Counted from the first letter of the stretch, positions 47,972-57,508 are shown. The stretch: DNA of 64,000 bases from Sphingomonas sp. Leaf17 (GCF_001421505.1 NZ_LMKL01000007.1:167966-231965); one strand, 5' to 3'. Made by a program: numbers and translations. Notes: generated from the sequence alone by a model not told the origin.

Positions 47972-49287
47972 GCGGGCGGCGGATTGCGGGCGTCGTCGCG
48001 GCTTCGCTGGCCCTGAGCGCCTGTGTTGGTGGCGGGGATCGCCCCGGCGTGCCACAAGGTTATGCGGGTAACCAGCCCGTACCGACCTCCGCCTATCGGC
48101 CCTCGGTCGGCACGGACAGGCCGGTTCCGGGCGAACCGGCCCCGGTGCGGATCGTTCCGTCCGTCCCCATCGCGCCGGCCCCGGCGCTGGTCGTGCCAGG
48201 GGCCGTGACAGCGGCCATGGCGGGCGTCCGTCCGGGGCCACCGGTCGCATCGCTGCCGATCACGGATGCGCAGGCGGAGGCGGCCGTTCGGGCTTTCGCG
48301 CTGACCTGTCCCGCACTGATCCGCCGGACCGATCAGTCGGGCCTGACGCAGGGCAGCGACTGGCAGCCGTCGTGCGACGCGGCCCGTGCGCGTCCGGCGG
48401 AAGCCCGGCGTTTCCTGAGCCAGTGGTTCGAGGCGGTTCAGGTCGGCGATGGGCGGGCGTTCGCGACCGGCTATTACGAACCGGAAATCCTCGGCTCGCG
48501 CACGCGCCGGCCCGGTTATGACGTGCCGATCTACGGCCGTCCGCGCGACCTGGTCGATGTCGACCTCGGCGCGTTTTCGGACGATCTGAAGGGCAAGAAG
48601 ATTCGCGGCCGGGTCGAGGGGCGTAATTTCGTTCCCTATTACGACCGTACCGCGATCGAGGACGGCCAACTGGCGGAACGCGCGCCGATCATCGCCTGGG
48701 CGGCCGACCCGATCGAGGTGTTCTTCCTGCAGATCCAGGGATCGGGCCGACTGCGGTTGCCCGACGGCGGGATCATGCGGATCGGCTACGACACGCAGAA
48801 CGGCCGCGCCTATACCGGTATCGGCGCACTGATGAAGACGCGCGGGCTGCTGGCACCCGGCCAGTCGTCGATGCAGGGGATCGTGGCCTGGCTGCGTGCC
48901 CACCCGACCGAGGGGCAGGCGATCATGCGTGAGAACAAGAGCTTCGTGTTCTTCCGCGAGCTGGACGGCGGGGCGCTGGGTGCGCTGGGCCAGCCGGTGA
49001 CCGGGCGGGTCACCGCGGCGGCCGATCCGAAGTTCCTGCCGCTGGGCGTGCCTGTTTATCTCTCGCTCGACCGGTCCGACGCGACCGGCCTGTGGGTGGT
49101 TCAGGATACCGGCGGCGCGATCAAGGGGGCCAATCGCTTCGATACCTTCTGGGGAGCAGGGGATCTGGCGCGGGCAACGGCGGGCGGCATGGCCGCGCGC
49201 GGTACCGCGTTCCTGCTGCTGCCGGTGGGGACCGTAGCGCGTCTGAACGGGGAGCGCGGCGTTGGCGGGACGATCCCTTCACCCTGA
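47968..49287 (+). CDS. mltA: Membrane-bound lytic murein transglycosylase A
   Basis: A 439-residue outer-membrane lipoprotein that cleaves peptidoglycan. The signal peptide ends in the lipobox LSAC (Cys at residue 18). A Pro-rich spacer follows, then the catalytic double-psi barrel with GYYEPEILGSR, FFLQIQGSGRL and WVVQDTGGAIKGANRFDTFWG, where the last block carries the catalytic Asp. It starts at GTG in an overlap with the Tim44-like gene. Confidence 0.95.
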   Translation: MSGRRIAGVVAASLALSACVGGGDRPGVPQGYAGNQPVPTSAYRPSVGTDRPVPGEPAPVRIVPSVPIAPAPALVVPGAVTAAMAGVRPGPPVASLPITDAQAEAAVRAFALTCPALIRRTDQSGLTQGSDWQPSCDAARARPAEARRFLSQWFEAVQVGDGRAFATGYYEPEILGSRTRRPGYDVPIYGRPRDLVDVDLGAFSDDLKGKKIRGRVEGRNFVPYYDRTAIEDGQLAERAPIIAWAADPIEVFFLQIQGSGRLRLPDGGIMRIGYDTQNGRAYTGIGALMKTRGLLAPGQSSMQGIVAWLRAHPTEGQAIMRENKSFVFFRELDGGALGALGQPVTGRVTAAADPKFLPLGVPVYLSLDRSDATGLWVVQDTGGAIKGANRFDTFWGAGDLARATAGGMAARGTAFLLLPVGTVARLNGERGVGGTIPSP

Positions 49288-49876
49288 AGAAGCGGCATTG
49301 TGGGCGCGGGTCAAGGCCAGCGTCCGGCCGATGCGCCCGGTGCCCGTGAAGCCGGTCGCCGTGCGAGTGACGCCGGCCGCGGTCCGGGCGACGCCCTCGC
49401 CGGGGCCGGTCGTGCCGCCGGTCAGGACGGCAAAGGCCGCCAAGGCCGCCAGGATGCCCAAGGGCGTCGTTGTGCCGCTGGGACCCGCATCGGTGCCGCC
49501 GCCCGCCAAATCGCGTCCTGTGGGGCCTGGAACGACGCTGGATGGCGGATGGGACCGGCGGATCGTGCGCGGGGCGGTGCAGCCGGACGCGACGCTCGAC
49601 CTGCACGGGCATACGCTGGTGTCGGCGCATGCCCTGCTGGACGTTGGGCTGGCGCGGGCGATCCAGTCCGGTGCCCGCGTCCTGCTGCTGGTGACGGGCA
49701 AGCCGCCACGGCCCGAAAGTGAGCGCCCGCATGCGCGCGGGGCGATCCGCGCGGCGATCGCCGACTGGATCGGGTCGTCCCGCCACGCCGATCAGATCGC
49801 GGCGGTGCGCGGGGCGCATCCGCGCCACGGCGGGGCAGGGGCGTTGTACATCGTCCTGCGGCGGCCGCGCGGATAG
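49262..49876 (+). CDS. Smr-domain protein
   Basis: A 204-residue protein with an Ala/Pro/Val-rich N-terminal half and a C-terminal Smr domain from about residue 113 (LDLHGHTLVSAHALL, LLLVTGKPP, HPRHGGAGALYIVLRR). Smr domains nick or bind nucleic acid. It starts at TTG 49262, overlapping mltA by 26 bases. This is the usual partner of mltA in alphaproteobacteria. Confidence 0.88.
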   Translation: MAGRSLHPEEAALWARVKASVRPMRPVPVKPVAVRVTPAAVRATPSPGPVVPPVRTAKAAKAARMPKGVVVPLGPASVPPPAKSRPVGPGTTLDGGWDRRIVRGAVQPDATLDLHGHTLVSAHALLDVGLARAIQSGARVLLLVTGKPPRPESERPHARGAIRAAIADWIGSSRHADQIAAVRGAHPRHGGAGALYIVLRRPRG

Positions 49877-49885
49877 GCTTCGGAC

Positions 49886-51013
49886 TTAGGCCGTCGCTCG
49901 GGTGATGATGTCGGCGTAGATATCGGTCAGCGTTGTCAGGTCGTCGACCGCCACGGCCTCGTCGATCTTGTGCATCGTCGCGTTGAGCAGGCCGAATTCG
50001 ACCACGGGGCACAATTTCGACAGGAACCGTGCGTCTGATGTGCCGCCGGTGGTCGACAGGTCGGGGACGAGGCCCGTGCGCCGTGTGATTGCCTCTGCCA
50101 CCAGCGTCGACAAAGGCCCGGGCTGTGTCAGGAACGCCTCGCCCGACACGCGCGCGGTGATGGTGGCGGCGGGCGCATGGGCGTGGACCAGATCGGTGAT
50201 CCGCGCGATCAGCCCGTCGCCGCCATGCTCGTCGTTGAAGCGGATGCTCAGCCGCGCCGAGGCCTGCGCCGGGATGACGTTGGTCGCGGGGTTGCCGACG
50301 CTGATATCGGTCACCTCGATGTTCGACGGCTGGAACCAGGCGTTGCCGGTGTCGAGCACCACGGCGTCGATCGCGGCCAGAACGGCGACGAGCTTGGGGA
50401 TCGGATTGTCGGCCAGATGCGGATAGGCGACATGGCCTTGCCGCCCCGGCACCGTGATCCAGATATTGACCGACCCGCGCCGGCCGATCTTGATCGTATC
50501 GCCCAGCCGCTGCGCCGAGGTCGGCTCGCCGACCAGGCAGAGGTCGGGCGTCAGGCCGCGTGCGCGCATCCGTTCGATCAGCGCGACCGTGCCATAGGTC
50601 GCCGGACCCTCCTCATCACCGGTGATGAGCAGGCTGACCGTACCGACAGAAGATACGCGCGACGCGGCGGCGGCAAAGGCGGCGATCGCCCCCTTCATGT
50701 CGACCGCGCCGCGCCCGTAGAGCAGACCGCCCCGGACCGCGCCGTCCCACGGACCGCCGGTCCAGCCGTCTCCCGGCGGCACGACGTCGAGATGGCCGGC
50801 AAAGGCGAAATGCGGGCCGCCACGCCCGCGCAGCGCGATCATGTTCTCGACCGGCCCGTCAGGCGCGTCGCCGACGACGAACCGGTCGATCGCAAAACCG
50901 TGGGGCGCGAGCGCGGATTCCAGCACGTCGAACACCATACCGCGCGCGGGCGTCACGCTGTCCGCGCCGATCAGCGCGGCGGTCAGGGCAACGGGATCGA
51001 GCGGGACGGTCAC
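49886..51013 (-). CDS. dapE: Succinyl-diaminopimelate desuccinylase
   Basis: A 375-residue zinc peptidase-family enzyme of lysine/diaminopimelate synthesis. FAGHLDVVPPGD and YGRGAVDMKGAIAAF carry metal ligands and ITGDEEGPATYG the catalytic glutamate. GTG 51013 overlaps the upstream GST stop (GTGA); the 11-codon longer frame lacks similarity. Confidence 0.94.
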   Translation of the reverse strand: MTVPLDPVALTAALIGADSVTPARGMVFDVLESALAPHGFAIDRFVVGDAPDGPVENMIALRGRGGPHFAFAGHLDVVPPGDGWTGGPWDGAVRGGLLYGRGAVDMKGAIAAFAAAASRVSSVGTVSLLITGDEEGPATYGTVALIERMRARGLTPDLCLVGEPTSAQRLGDTIKIGRRGSVNIWITVPGRQGHVAYPHLADNPIPKLVAVLAAIDAVVLDTGNAWFQPSNIEVTDISVGNPATNVIPAQASARLSIRFNDEHGGDGLIARITDLVHAHAPAATITARVSGEAFLTQPGPLSTLVAEAITRRTGLVPDLSTTGGTSDARFLSKLCPVVEFGLLNATMHKIDEAVAVDDLTTLTDIYADIITRATA

Positions 51014-51672
51014 TGGGCCGGCAGCTCGAATCGTTCGATCACCCATTCCTCTTCCTGTGCGGCGGCGATCCAGTCCTGCATGAAGGGGTGATGCAGGACC
51101 GCCTGCATATAGCCGGTGGCAAAGCGCGCGACCGGCAGCTGATAGGTGACGAGCCGGGTCACGACGGGGGCGAACATGATGTCCGCCGCGCCGAACCGAC
51201 CAAACAGGAAATCACCGCTGCCGCCGAACCGCGCGCGCGCCTGCGCCCACAATTCCATGACGCGGTTAAGGTCGGCGACCACGTCGTCGTCGGGCGTGAC
51301 GGCGGGAAAGATCTGGCGGACGTTCATGCTGTGCTTGCGGCGCAGCGCGGCGAAGCTGGAATGCATTTCGGCGGCCATTGACCGGGCCATCGCCCGCGCG
51401 GCCTCGTCCTTGGGCCAGAAGCGATCGCGACCAACCTTGTCGGCCAGGTATTCGACGATGGCCAGGCTGTCCCAGACGACCGCCTCACCGTCCCACAGGA
51501 TCGGCACCTTGCCCGACGACGGTGCGAACTCGTCGCCCTGCCGGCGCTTGTCCCAGTCGGCGTCGTACATCGGCACGACGACTTCCTCGAAGGGCAGGCC
51601 GGATTGCTTGGCGGCCAGCCAGCCGCGAAGCGACCAGGACGAATAGGCCTTGTTGCCGATGATGAGTTTCAT
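51010..51672 (-). CDS. Glutathione S-transferase family protein
   Basis: A 220-residue GST. The thioredoxin-like N-terminal domain (MKLIIGNKAYSSWSLRGWLA) has the SSWS active-site serine region typical of a bacterial GST subgroup. GKVPILWDGEAVVWDSLAIVEYL holds the cis-Pro and glutathione-binding sites. The start is ATG 51672. It lies between engB and dapE. Confidence 0.9.
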   Translation of the reverse strand: MKLIIGNKAYSSWSLRGWLAAKQSGLPFEEVVVPMYDADWDKRRQGDEFAPSSGKVPILWDGEAVVWDSLAIVEYLADKVGRDRFWPKDEAARAMARSMAAEMHSSFAALRRKHSMNVRQIFPAVTPDDDVVADLNRVMELWAQARARFGGSGDFLFGRFGAADIMFAPVVTRLVTYQLPVARFATGYMQAVLHHPFMQDWIAAAQEEEWVIERFELPAQ

Positions 51673-51727
51673 GGCCGCCTGCGTAGCGAGGGCATGACGC
51701 CCTCGCAACCGCCCTACGCAGACGGAA

Positions 51728-52399
51728 TCAGCCGATCGCCTCGATCACCGCCGCGCGCAGTTCGGGGATGCCCAGGCCGCCCTCGCTCGACGTCGCCAGG
51801 ATGTGCGGATGCGCGGCGGGGCGCTTGCGGGCCTCGTTCTCGGTGGCCTCGGTCACGGCGGCCAACTCGCTGGCCTTGATCTTGTCGGCCTTGGTCAGGA
51901 CGATGCGATAGCTGACCGCCGCCTTGTCGAGCATCTCCAGGATCTCGCGGTCGACATCCTTGATGCCGTGCCGCGAATCGATGAGCACCAGTGCGCGCTT
52001 CAGCGTGTCGCGGCCGCGCAGGAAGTCGTTCACCAGGAACTTCCACTTGCGGACCATGTCCTTGGGCGCTTTCGCAAAGCCATAGCCCGGCATGTCGACC
52101 AGCCGGAAGGCCAGCGGATTGCCGACGTCGAAGAAGTTCAGCTCCTGCGTCCGGCCCGGCGTGTTCGACGTGCGGGCAAGGCCGTTGCGGTTGGTCAGCG
52201 CGTTCAGCAACGACGACTTGCCGACGTTCGACCGGCCGGCGAACGCCACCTCCGGCACGATCGCCTCGGGAATATGCTCCAGCGCCGGCGCGGACTTCAG
52301 GAAGGCGACCGGCCCCGCGAACGTCTTGCGCGCCAGTTCGATCGCCTCGGGCGTGAAGCCGATCAGGCCGTCATCCTCAGGGATATAGTCGTCGGTCAT
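51728..52399 (-). CDS. engB: Ribosome biogenesis GTPase EngB (YihA/YsxC)
   Basis: A 223-residue GTPase for 50S assembly. [16 protein letters not shown] is the P-loop, followed by [11 protein letters not shown] (G3), [10 protein letters not shown] (G4) and ATSSEGGLG (G5). ATG 52399 overlaps the yidC stop (ATGA). It belongs to the rpmH-rnpA-yidD-yidC-engB run. Confidence 0.96.
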   Translation of the reverse strand: MTDDYIPEDDGLIGFTPEAIELARKTFAGPVAFLKSAPALEHIPEAIVPEVAFAGRSNVGKSSLLNALTNRNGLARTSNTPGRTQELNFFDVGNPLAFRLVDMPGYGFAKAPKDMVRKWKFLVNDFLRGRDTLKRALVLIDSRHGIKDVDREILEMLDKAAVSYRIVLTKADKIKASELAAVTEATENEARKRPAAHPHILATSSEGGLGIPELRAAVIEAIG

Positions 52400-54099
52400 T
52401 TGGGTGCGGCCGTCTTGAGTTGGGGATGCCGCGCATACAACAGCTTCTGCTGGAGGATCGTCACGCAGTTGGTGGTGATCCAGTAGACCTGAAGGCCGAC
52501 CGCGAACGGGGCCATCACGAACATCAGCACCCACGGCAGCAGGGCGAAGACCTGCTTCTGCGTGTCGTCCATCGGCTGCGGGTTCAGCTTGAACTGGAAG
52601 TACATGCTGATGCCCAGGATGATCGGCACGACACCGATCGCGATGAAGTGCGGCGGCGTGAAGGCGAGCAGCCCGAACAGGTTCAGCGGCGTCAGCGGAT
52701 CGGGCGCGGACAGATCCTTGATCCACGCGACGAACGGCTGGTGGCGCATTTCGATCGTCAGCATCAGCACCTTGTACAGCGCGTAGAAGATCGGCACCTG
52801 CAACAGCGTCGGCGCGCAACCGGCCAGCGGGTTGACCTTCTCCGCCTTGTACAGCGCCATCACTTCCTGCTGCATCCGGACCTTGTCGTCCTTGTAGCGT
52901 TCCTGCAACGCCTTCATCTTGGGCTGCACCGCGCGCATCGCCGCCATCGACGCGAACTGGCGCTGCGCGATCGGAAACATGATGAGGCGGATGGTCAGCG
53001 TCAGCAGGATGATCGCGACGCCGAAGTTGCTGACGAGGCGGAACAGCCAGTCGAGATAGTAGAAGATCGGCTTTTCGACGATCCGGAACCAGCCCCAGTC
53101 GATCGCATAGTCGAGCTTCGACACGCCCTCCTTGTCGGTATAGCGGTCGAGCAGCGACACTTCCTTGGCCCCGGCGAAGAAGCGCGTCGTCTGCGACAGG
53201 CTGCGCCCTTGCGGCAACATGCGCGGATTGACGGTGTAGTCGGCCTGATACAGGTCGTTCGCGCCATTGCGGAACTGACCGGCAAAGGTCGCCTTCTGGT
53301 CCGGGATCAGCGCGGTCAGCCAGTATTTGTCGGTGAAGCCGAGCCAGCCGCCGGTCGTCGTGAACGTCTCCGGGCTGGTCGCCACGTCCTTGAAGTTGGG
53401 GCCGTAATGCGCGGCACCGTTGTTGACCGACATCGGCCCGGTGTGGATCGTCCAGCTGTCCGGATCCTTCGACACGCCGTTGCGGCTGACATAGCCGTAC
53501 GGCGCGACGGCGACCGGACCGGTGCCGGCGTTCAGCACGGTCTGCTTGACCGAGAACATGTAGCCGTCGTCGATCGCCAGTTCGATCCGGAACCGCTGGC
53601 CGGACGCGTTGGCGGCGTCCAGCGTCACCGGCTTGCCGGGCGACAGCACGGGGGCGGACGCGGTCCAGACCGCGTCGGCGGCGGGCGGGGCCAGCCCCTC
53701 GGCACGCCAGCCGAAGCCGGCGAAATACGCGCCCTCGGCACCGGCCGGCGACAGCAGGCGGATCGGGGCGGAGTTTTTTGCGATCGTCTCGTCATATTTG
53801 ACCAGCACCAGATCGTCGATCCGCGCACCCTTCAGGTTGATCGAACCCTGCAGCGTCGGGGTCTGGATGCGGATGCGCGGCGATTCGGCCAGCACGACCT
53901 TGCGGTCGCGGATCGCCGACGGGCTGTCGGCGGTGGGATCGGCACCGGGCTTTGGCACGACCTTGGTCTGGCCGCCCTCGATCTTGGTGACCGGCGCGTT
54001 GGCGGTCGGGAAGAATCGATTCTGGATCAGCGGCCAGCCGAACAGGATCAGCGCCGCGACGACCGCGAACAGCACGAAATTGCGACGATCATCAGTCAC
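52396..54099 (-). CDS. yidC: Membrane protein insertase YidC
   Basis: A 567-residue insertase with an N-terminal helix ([17 protein letters not shown]), a large periplasmic domain to about residue 350, and five C-terminal helices. The conserved core is [20 protein letters not shown] and [20 protein letters not shown]. It inserts and folds inner-membrane proteins with or without SecYEG. It is preceded by yidD. Confidence 0.97.
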   Translation of the reverse strand: MTDDRRNFVLFAVVAALILFGWPLIQNRFFPTANAPVTKIEGGQTKVVPKPGADPTADSPSAIRDRKVVLAESPRIRIQTPTLQGSINLKGARIDDLVLVKYDETIAKNSAPIRLLSPAGAEGAYFAGFGWRAEGLAPPAADAVWTASAPVLSPGKPVTLDAANASGQRFRIELAIDDGYMFSVKQTVLNAGTGPVAVAPYGYVSRNGVSKDPDSWTIHTGPMSVNNGAAHYGPNFKDVATSPETFTTTGGWLGFTDKYWLTALIPDQKATFAGQFRNGANDLYQADYTVNPRMLPQGRSLSQTTRFFAGAKEVSLLDRYTDKEGVSKLDYAIDWGWFRIVEKPIFYYLDWLFRLVSNFGVAIILLTLTIRLIMFPIAQRQFASMAAMRAVQPKMKALQERYKDDKVRMQQEVMALYKAEKVNPLAGCAPTLLQVPIFYALYKVLMLTIEMRHQPFVAWIKDLSAPDPLTPLNLFGLLAFTPPHFIAIGVVPIILGISMYFQFKLNPQPMDDTQKQVFALLPWVLMFVMAPFAVGLQVYWITTNCVTILQQKLLYARHPQLKTAAPK

Positions 54100-54123
54100 G
54101 GTAATGCCCCAGTTGGTTTGGCC

Positions 54124-54372
54124 TCACGGCACGGGATCGCAGCCATAGCCGCCCCACGGACCGCAGCGCGCGATCCGTTTGAGCGACAGCCAGCCCCCTT
54201 TGATCGCGCCATAGCGCCCCAGCGCCTCGATTGCATAGGCGGAACACGAAGGATGATAGCGACAGGTGGGTGGCAGGATCGCCGACGGACCCCGCTGCCA
54301 ACCCCTGGCGACGAGGATAAGGACCCGCGATGCCACGCCTTTTGGCGCGTCCTGCGGGCCGTCGACCGTCAT
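54124..54372 (-). CDS. yidD: YidD membrane-insertion efficiency factor
   Basis: An 82-residue protein with the invariant PTCRYHPSCSAYAIEALGRYG and the late RCGPWGGYGCDPVP cysteines. It associates with the membrane and helps YidC. It overlaps rnpA by four bases. Confidence 0.95.
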   Translation of the reverse strand: MTVDGPQDAPKGVASRVLILVARGWQRGPSAILPPTCRYHPSCSAYAIEALGRYGAIKGGWLSLKRIARCGPWGGYGCDPVP

Positions 54373-54749
54373 CGGGCCACCTTGGCCAGCGCCTTGCCGA
54401 TTTCGGTGCGCAGCAACGCATAGTCGCGCTCGATGCCGCCGTTGCGCCCGATCAGCACGTAATCGGCACCGTGCAGGCCCTGGATCGGCAAAAATTCGCG
54501 CGCCAGCTCGCGCAGCCGGCGTTTCATCCGGTTGCGCACGACCGAATTGCCGACCTTCTTGGTGACCGTGTAGCCGACGCGAATCGTCGGATCACTGTCC
54601 TCGCGGCGACGCATCAACAGCACGAAGCCCGGCATCGGCGCACGCTTTCCCGCATTCGCCGCGAGAAAATCGGGGCGACGGGTCAGTGTGACGATGCGGG
54701 CTTTGGATGACGGTGCCGAGGTGTCGGCACCGTCGATATCGGTCGCCAT
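54369..54749 (-). CDS. rnpA: Ribonuclease P protein component
   Basis: A 126-residue basic protein that supports RNase P RNA in tRNA 5' processing. The signature VGNSVVRNRMKRRLRELAR is clear. ATG 54749 is chosen by family length; the open frame upstream is a shadow. It lies 23 bases after rpmH. Confidence 0.95.
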   Translation of the reverse strand: MATDIDGADTSAPSSKARIVTLTRRPDFLAANAGKRAPMPGFVLLMRRREDSDPTIRVGYTVTKKVGNSVVRNRMKRRLRELAREFLPIQGLHGADYVLIGRNGGIERDYALLRTEIGKALAKVAR

Positions 54750-54772
54750 GCCGGCGTTGCCGCCGGACGCGA

Positions 54773-54907
54773 TTAGGCCGACAGCTTCTTGCGACCGCGT
54801 GCACGGCGGGCGTGGATCACGGCGCGACCGCCGACCGTTGCCATCCGCGCGCGGAAGCCGTGACGGCGCGCACGCACCAGATTGCTCGGCTGAAAGGTCC
54901 GCTTCAT
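54773..54907 (-). CDS. rpmH: 50S ribosomal protein L34
   Basis: A 44-residue protein: [20 protein letters not shown] followed by a basic stretch ending KKLSA. This is the normal L34 and the first gene of the rnpA-yidD-yidC-engB run. A strong promoter should lie just upstream; rpmH leaders are often near dnaA in other bacteria, but here they are 11 kb apart. Confidence 0.97.
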   Translation of the reverse strand: MKRTFQPSNLVRARRHGFRARMATVGGRAVIHARRARGRKKLSA

Positions 54908-54933
54908 CGTTTATTCCCTGGTCGTCTGAATTG

Positions 54934-54959
54934 AAAAGGGCCGCCACGGGGACGGCCTT
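54934..54959 (-). terminator. Terminator-like hairpin upstream of rpmH
   Basis: On the minus strand GGCCG-(nine bases)-CGGCC is followed by CTTTTC. It lies 36 bases after the stop of the membrane protein gene at 54995 and would end that transcript. Confidence 0.65.
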
Positions 54960-54994
54960 GATGGGTGGGCGCTTACGCAAATCGGTCACACAAG

Positions 54995-55387
54995 TCAACG
55001 CATGGACCTTTCGTCGGTGCGCGCCGTGGCGTCGGTGCGCCCCGTGTCGATGCGCCGGGCCTTGCCGCGCTGCTGACGGCGCAGCGCGCTTTGCCGGCGC
55101 ATCGTCCGGTCGACCAGGTTGCCGGCGCGCGGCCAACGTCGCTTCGCCCGCGCCCAGCGGATGCGCGCCCGGACCGAGTTGCGCAGGATCAGCACCATGC
55201 CGCCGGCGAACAGGAATGCGCCGGCCGGCACCGGCAATGGCAGGGCAAGCCCCGCCGCGATGATGAGGACCACGCCGCTGGCCAGCATGGCCACGCGCTT
55301 CGCCGGGTGTCGCGCAGCGGGGTGTCGACCCCGCTGCCGGAGCGGGGCGGGGACTGCTGCGGGGACTGTCGCTGGGGCGGGGGCCAT
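54995..55387 (-). CDS. Small membrane protein, PGPGW-like, unknown
   Basis: A 130-residue protein. An Ala/Pro/Arg-rich N-terminus is followed by two close hydrophobic helices (about 33-50 and 55-67, VVLIIAAGLALPLPVPAG and FLFAGGMVLIL) and a very basic C-terminal tail. The helix pair with Pro/Gly turn resembles small transmembrane families of the PGPGW type. ATG 55387 is preferred. Its role is unknown. Confidence 0.6.
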   Translation of the reverse strand: MAPAPATVPAAVPAPLRQRGRHPAARHPAKRVAMLASGVVLIIAAGLALPLPVPAGAFLFAGGMVLILRNSVRARIRWARAKRRWPRAGNLVDRTMRRQSALRRQQRGKARRIDTGRTDATARTDERSMR

Positions 55388-55517
55388 GAGGCGGATGTGG
55401 CTCCGGTGTATTGTTATTGCAAGGCACCCCCTGCTTGGCCGTTCCCTGGCATGCGAAAGCCGGTATGAACAGGTCGTGACGCCGGAATGACGGCTGGGCA
55501 CGCCAGGGGGCAGATGA

Positions 55518-56459
55518 ATGGCGACGATCGTGTCGACGGTGGCGTATCTCGGGCTGGAGGCGCGCGCCGTCGAGGTGCAGGTGCAGCTGATACCGGGCCT
55601 GCCGGCGTTCAACGTCGTCGGGCTGGGTGACAAGGCAGTGGGCGAAAGCCGCGAACGGGTGCGCGGCGCGATCGCCGCGATGGGCCTGTCGCTGCCGCCC
55701 AAGCGAATCGCGGTGAACCTGTCGCCCGCCGACCTGCCCAAGGAGGGATCGCATTTCGACCTGCCGATTGCACTCGCCCTGCTTGGCGCGATGGGGGTCG
55801 TCGATGTCGAGGCGCTGGCCGATTATGTCGTCGTCGGCGAACTGGGGCTGGACGCGCGGATCGCGCCGTCGCCGGGCGTCCTGCTGGCCGCGCTGCATGC
55901 GTCGGAGGTGGGCAAGGGATTGGTCTGCCCGGCGGCGCAGGGGTCGGAGGCCGCCTGGGCCGGATCGGTCGAGGTGCTGGCCGCGCCCGACCTGCTGGCG
56001 CTCATCAGCCATTTCAAGGGGCAGGGGCTGTTGTCGCCGCCCGCGCCGGGCCAGGCCGAAGATCCGGTCCACGGCCCCGACCTGCGCCAGGTGCGCGGGC
56101 AGGAGGTCGCCAAGCGCGCGCTGGAGATCGCAGCCGCTGGCGGTCACAATCTGCTGATGGTCGGGCCACCGGGGTCGGGCAAGTCGCTGATGGCGTCGTG
56201 CCTGCCCGGCATCCTGCCGCCGCTCGACGCGGCCGAGGCGCTGGAGGTGTCGATGGTGCAGTCGGTGGCGGGGACGCTGGCAAACGGTCGGCTGACCCGG
56301 ACGCGCCCGTTCCGGTCGCCGCATCATTCGGCGTCGATGGCCGCGCTGACCGGCGGCGGTGTACACCCGGCGCTGGGATTTGCACTGATGCACTGCCGGT
56401 TGCAGTGGGGATCAAGCAATTGCACTCGGGCAATAAACCATTCGATGTGGGAGAGCTAG
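55518..56459 (+). pseudogene. comM: comM (YifB-like Mg-chelatase AAA ATPase), truncated by insertion
   Basis: Codons 1-281 are a normal ComM/YifB: the S5-like domain VVGLGDKAVGESRERVRGAI, SPADLPKEGSHFDLPIAL, and Walker A MVGPPGSGKSLMASCLPG. Right after FRSPHHSASMAALTGGG the sequence should continue to Walker B (VLFLDELPEF). Here it runs into unrelated codons and stops after 32 more. About 220 C-terminal residues are missing, so it cannot act as an ATPase/helicase in branch migration during transformation. The break coincides with the end of a mobile element. Confidence 0.92.
56360..56439. mobile_element. End of a Tn7-like element inserted in comM, with phased transposase-site repeats
   Basis: The unrelated sequence begins TGTACACCCGG at 56360-56370, directly after comM codon 281. 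TTGCACT, TTGCAGT and TTGCACT occur at 56380, 56400 and 56420, an exact 20-bp period; a weaker unit (GTACACCCGG) begins at 56361. A terminal TGT followed by tandem sites of about 20 bp is the layout of TnsB-binding ends in Tn7-like elements. The other end is not in the window. Confidence 0.7.
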
Positions 56460-56473
56460 CGGTCGTTTCTGGT

Positions 56474-57319
56474 TCAGATGAGAGGATGCAGTTTAGCGTG
56501 AAGGTTCACAATCGAGCGAGCTTTTAGGTATTGATAGACGGTCGATCGAGCTACGCCGTACCTGTCCGCTATATCGATGACCTTCTCGCCGTTTTCGAAT
56601 CGTCGACAGGCATCGGCTGCTTCGGAAAATGATAGGCTTGGTTGACGCCCCCGCAATCTTGACGGTTTTGCTGCACGGCTTGCTCTTTGATGAATGTGCC
56701 ATCTCAACATCTCAAAAATGCAGATAAAGTCTAGTTCTAACCTATTGGATACTCTGAGCAGGCTCTGCATATCGAACAACTCGCAACCGCTATCAATTAT
56801 AATCGCGCAAATATCTATGGTCTCTCGTTTCGAAAAGACTAGTTGTGGTAAATTGCTAAAGACAATGCTCGTGGCGGGCCGACTGGCGCAGAGCTTAGTC
56901 AGCTCGCGAGCCGCGCCTTTTCCAAATCGGATAGCAGTCTTTTTGTGCAAATGCGGCTTGGTAAAGACCAGTGGCATGTCACGTCGCTTAAAAAGTGAAG
57001 GGGCGTCTAAGTCAGTCACTACGTGACGACGCACGTACTCCAATTTACAACTATGAACTGTATCTAAATTCCGCAGATTACCGAAAAAAGTACACGTTCG
57101 ACGCGATAGTAGAAGGGGGGTGTAACCAGTATTGCGAGATATAACGTTCAATGCGTCTTCTGAGGGGCTGTAGAAAAGATCGGCACTAGTAAGGTTATGA
57201 AAACCGTACTGTTCCATAAAACTCTCGACGGAGGGGTATCCGTATTGCTGGCCAATCCGTTTAACCCATTGGCCTAGAGATTCCCAGGCATGTGGATTAG
57301 GGGCAAGTAGCCATCTCAT
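56474..57319 (-). CDS. TniQ/TnsD-like target-selection protein with C-terminal helix-turn-helix
   Basis: A 281-residue protein of lower G+C than the core genes. The N-terminus PNPHAWESLGQWVKRIGQQY with later LFYSPSEDALNVISRNTGYT fits the TniQ pattern (Pro-x-Pro, ESL.SW..R.., then a P...L...TG segment). Residues about 235-270 (AADACRRFENGEKVIDIADR, then YGVARSTVYQYLKA) form a Hin/resolvase-type helix-turn-helix. TniQ/TnsD proteins direct Tn7-like transposition to a fixed site. Its stop is 35 bases from the repeat array at the comM junction. No TnsA/B/C genes are in the window. Confidence 0.6.
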   Translation of the reverse strand: MRWLLAPNPHAWESLGQWVKRIGQQYGYPSVESFMEQYGFHNLTSADLFYSPSEDALNVISRNTGYTPLLLSRRTCTFFGNLRNLDTVHSCKLEYVRRHVVTDLDAPSLFKRRDMPLVFTKPHLHKKTAIRFGKGAARELTKLCASRPATSIVFSNLPQLVFSKRETIDICAIIIDSGCELFDMQSLLRVSNRLELDFICIFEMLRWHIHQRASRAAKPSRLRGRQPSLSFSEAADACRRFENGEKVIDIADRYGVARSTVYQYLKARSIVNLHAKLHPLI

Positions 57320-57482
57320 TCAAAGCGCTCCACCTAGCCTGCCGACCCGCCGCTACCGTAATCGAATGGTACTTTGCATTCTCTCAAACGATCGTTTTTG
57401 ATGCGCCATCATGTGAGAACCTGTAGCAGTCGATGCCAGCGTCTCAAAACACTTTCGCGATTGGGCCTTGGTATGATAGGCG

Positions 57483-57499
57483 TCAGACATGAGTTCTGA
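57483..57499. promoter_or_regulatory. Candidate recombinase-binding dyad
   Basis: TCAGA-CATGAGT-TCTGA is a perfect 5-bp dyad with a 7-base spacer, ten bases before the recombinase gene. Related TCTCAAA/TGAGAAC motifs recur at about 57384, 57413 and 57442. This may be a res-like site or an autoregulatory operator. Confidence 0.35.
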
Positions 57500-57508
57500 G
57501 AATGCTTC

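Noticed and set aside
52420..54423. 667-residue plus-strand frame opposite yidC
   Set aside because: Arg/His/Asp-rich shadow translation of yidC-yidD-rnpA; the minus-strand genes have clear family motifs.
55518..56459. comM disrupted by a simple frameshift
   Set aside because: No frame after codon 281 contains the expected Walker B segment, and composition changes at the same point, so it is an insertion.
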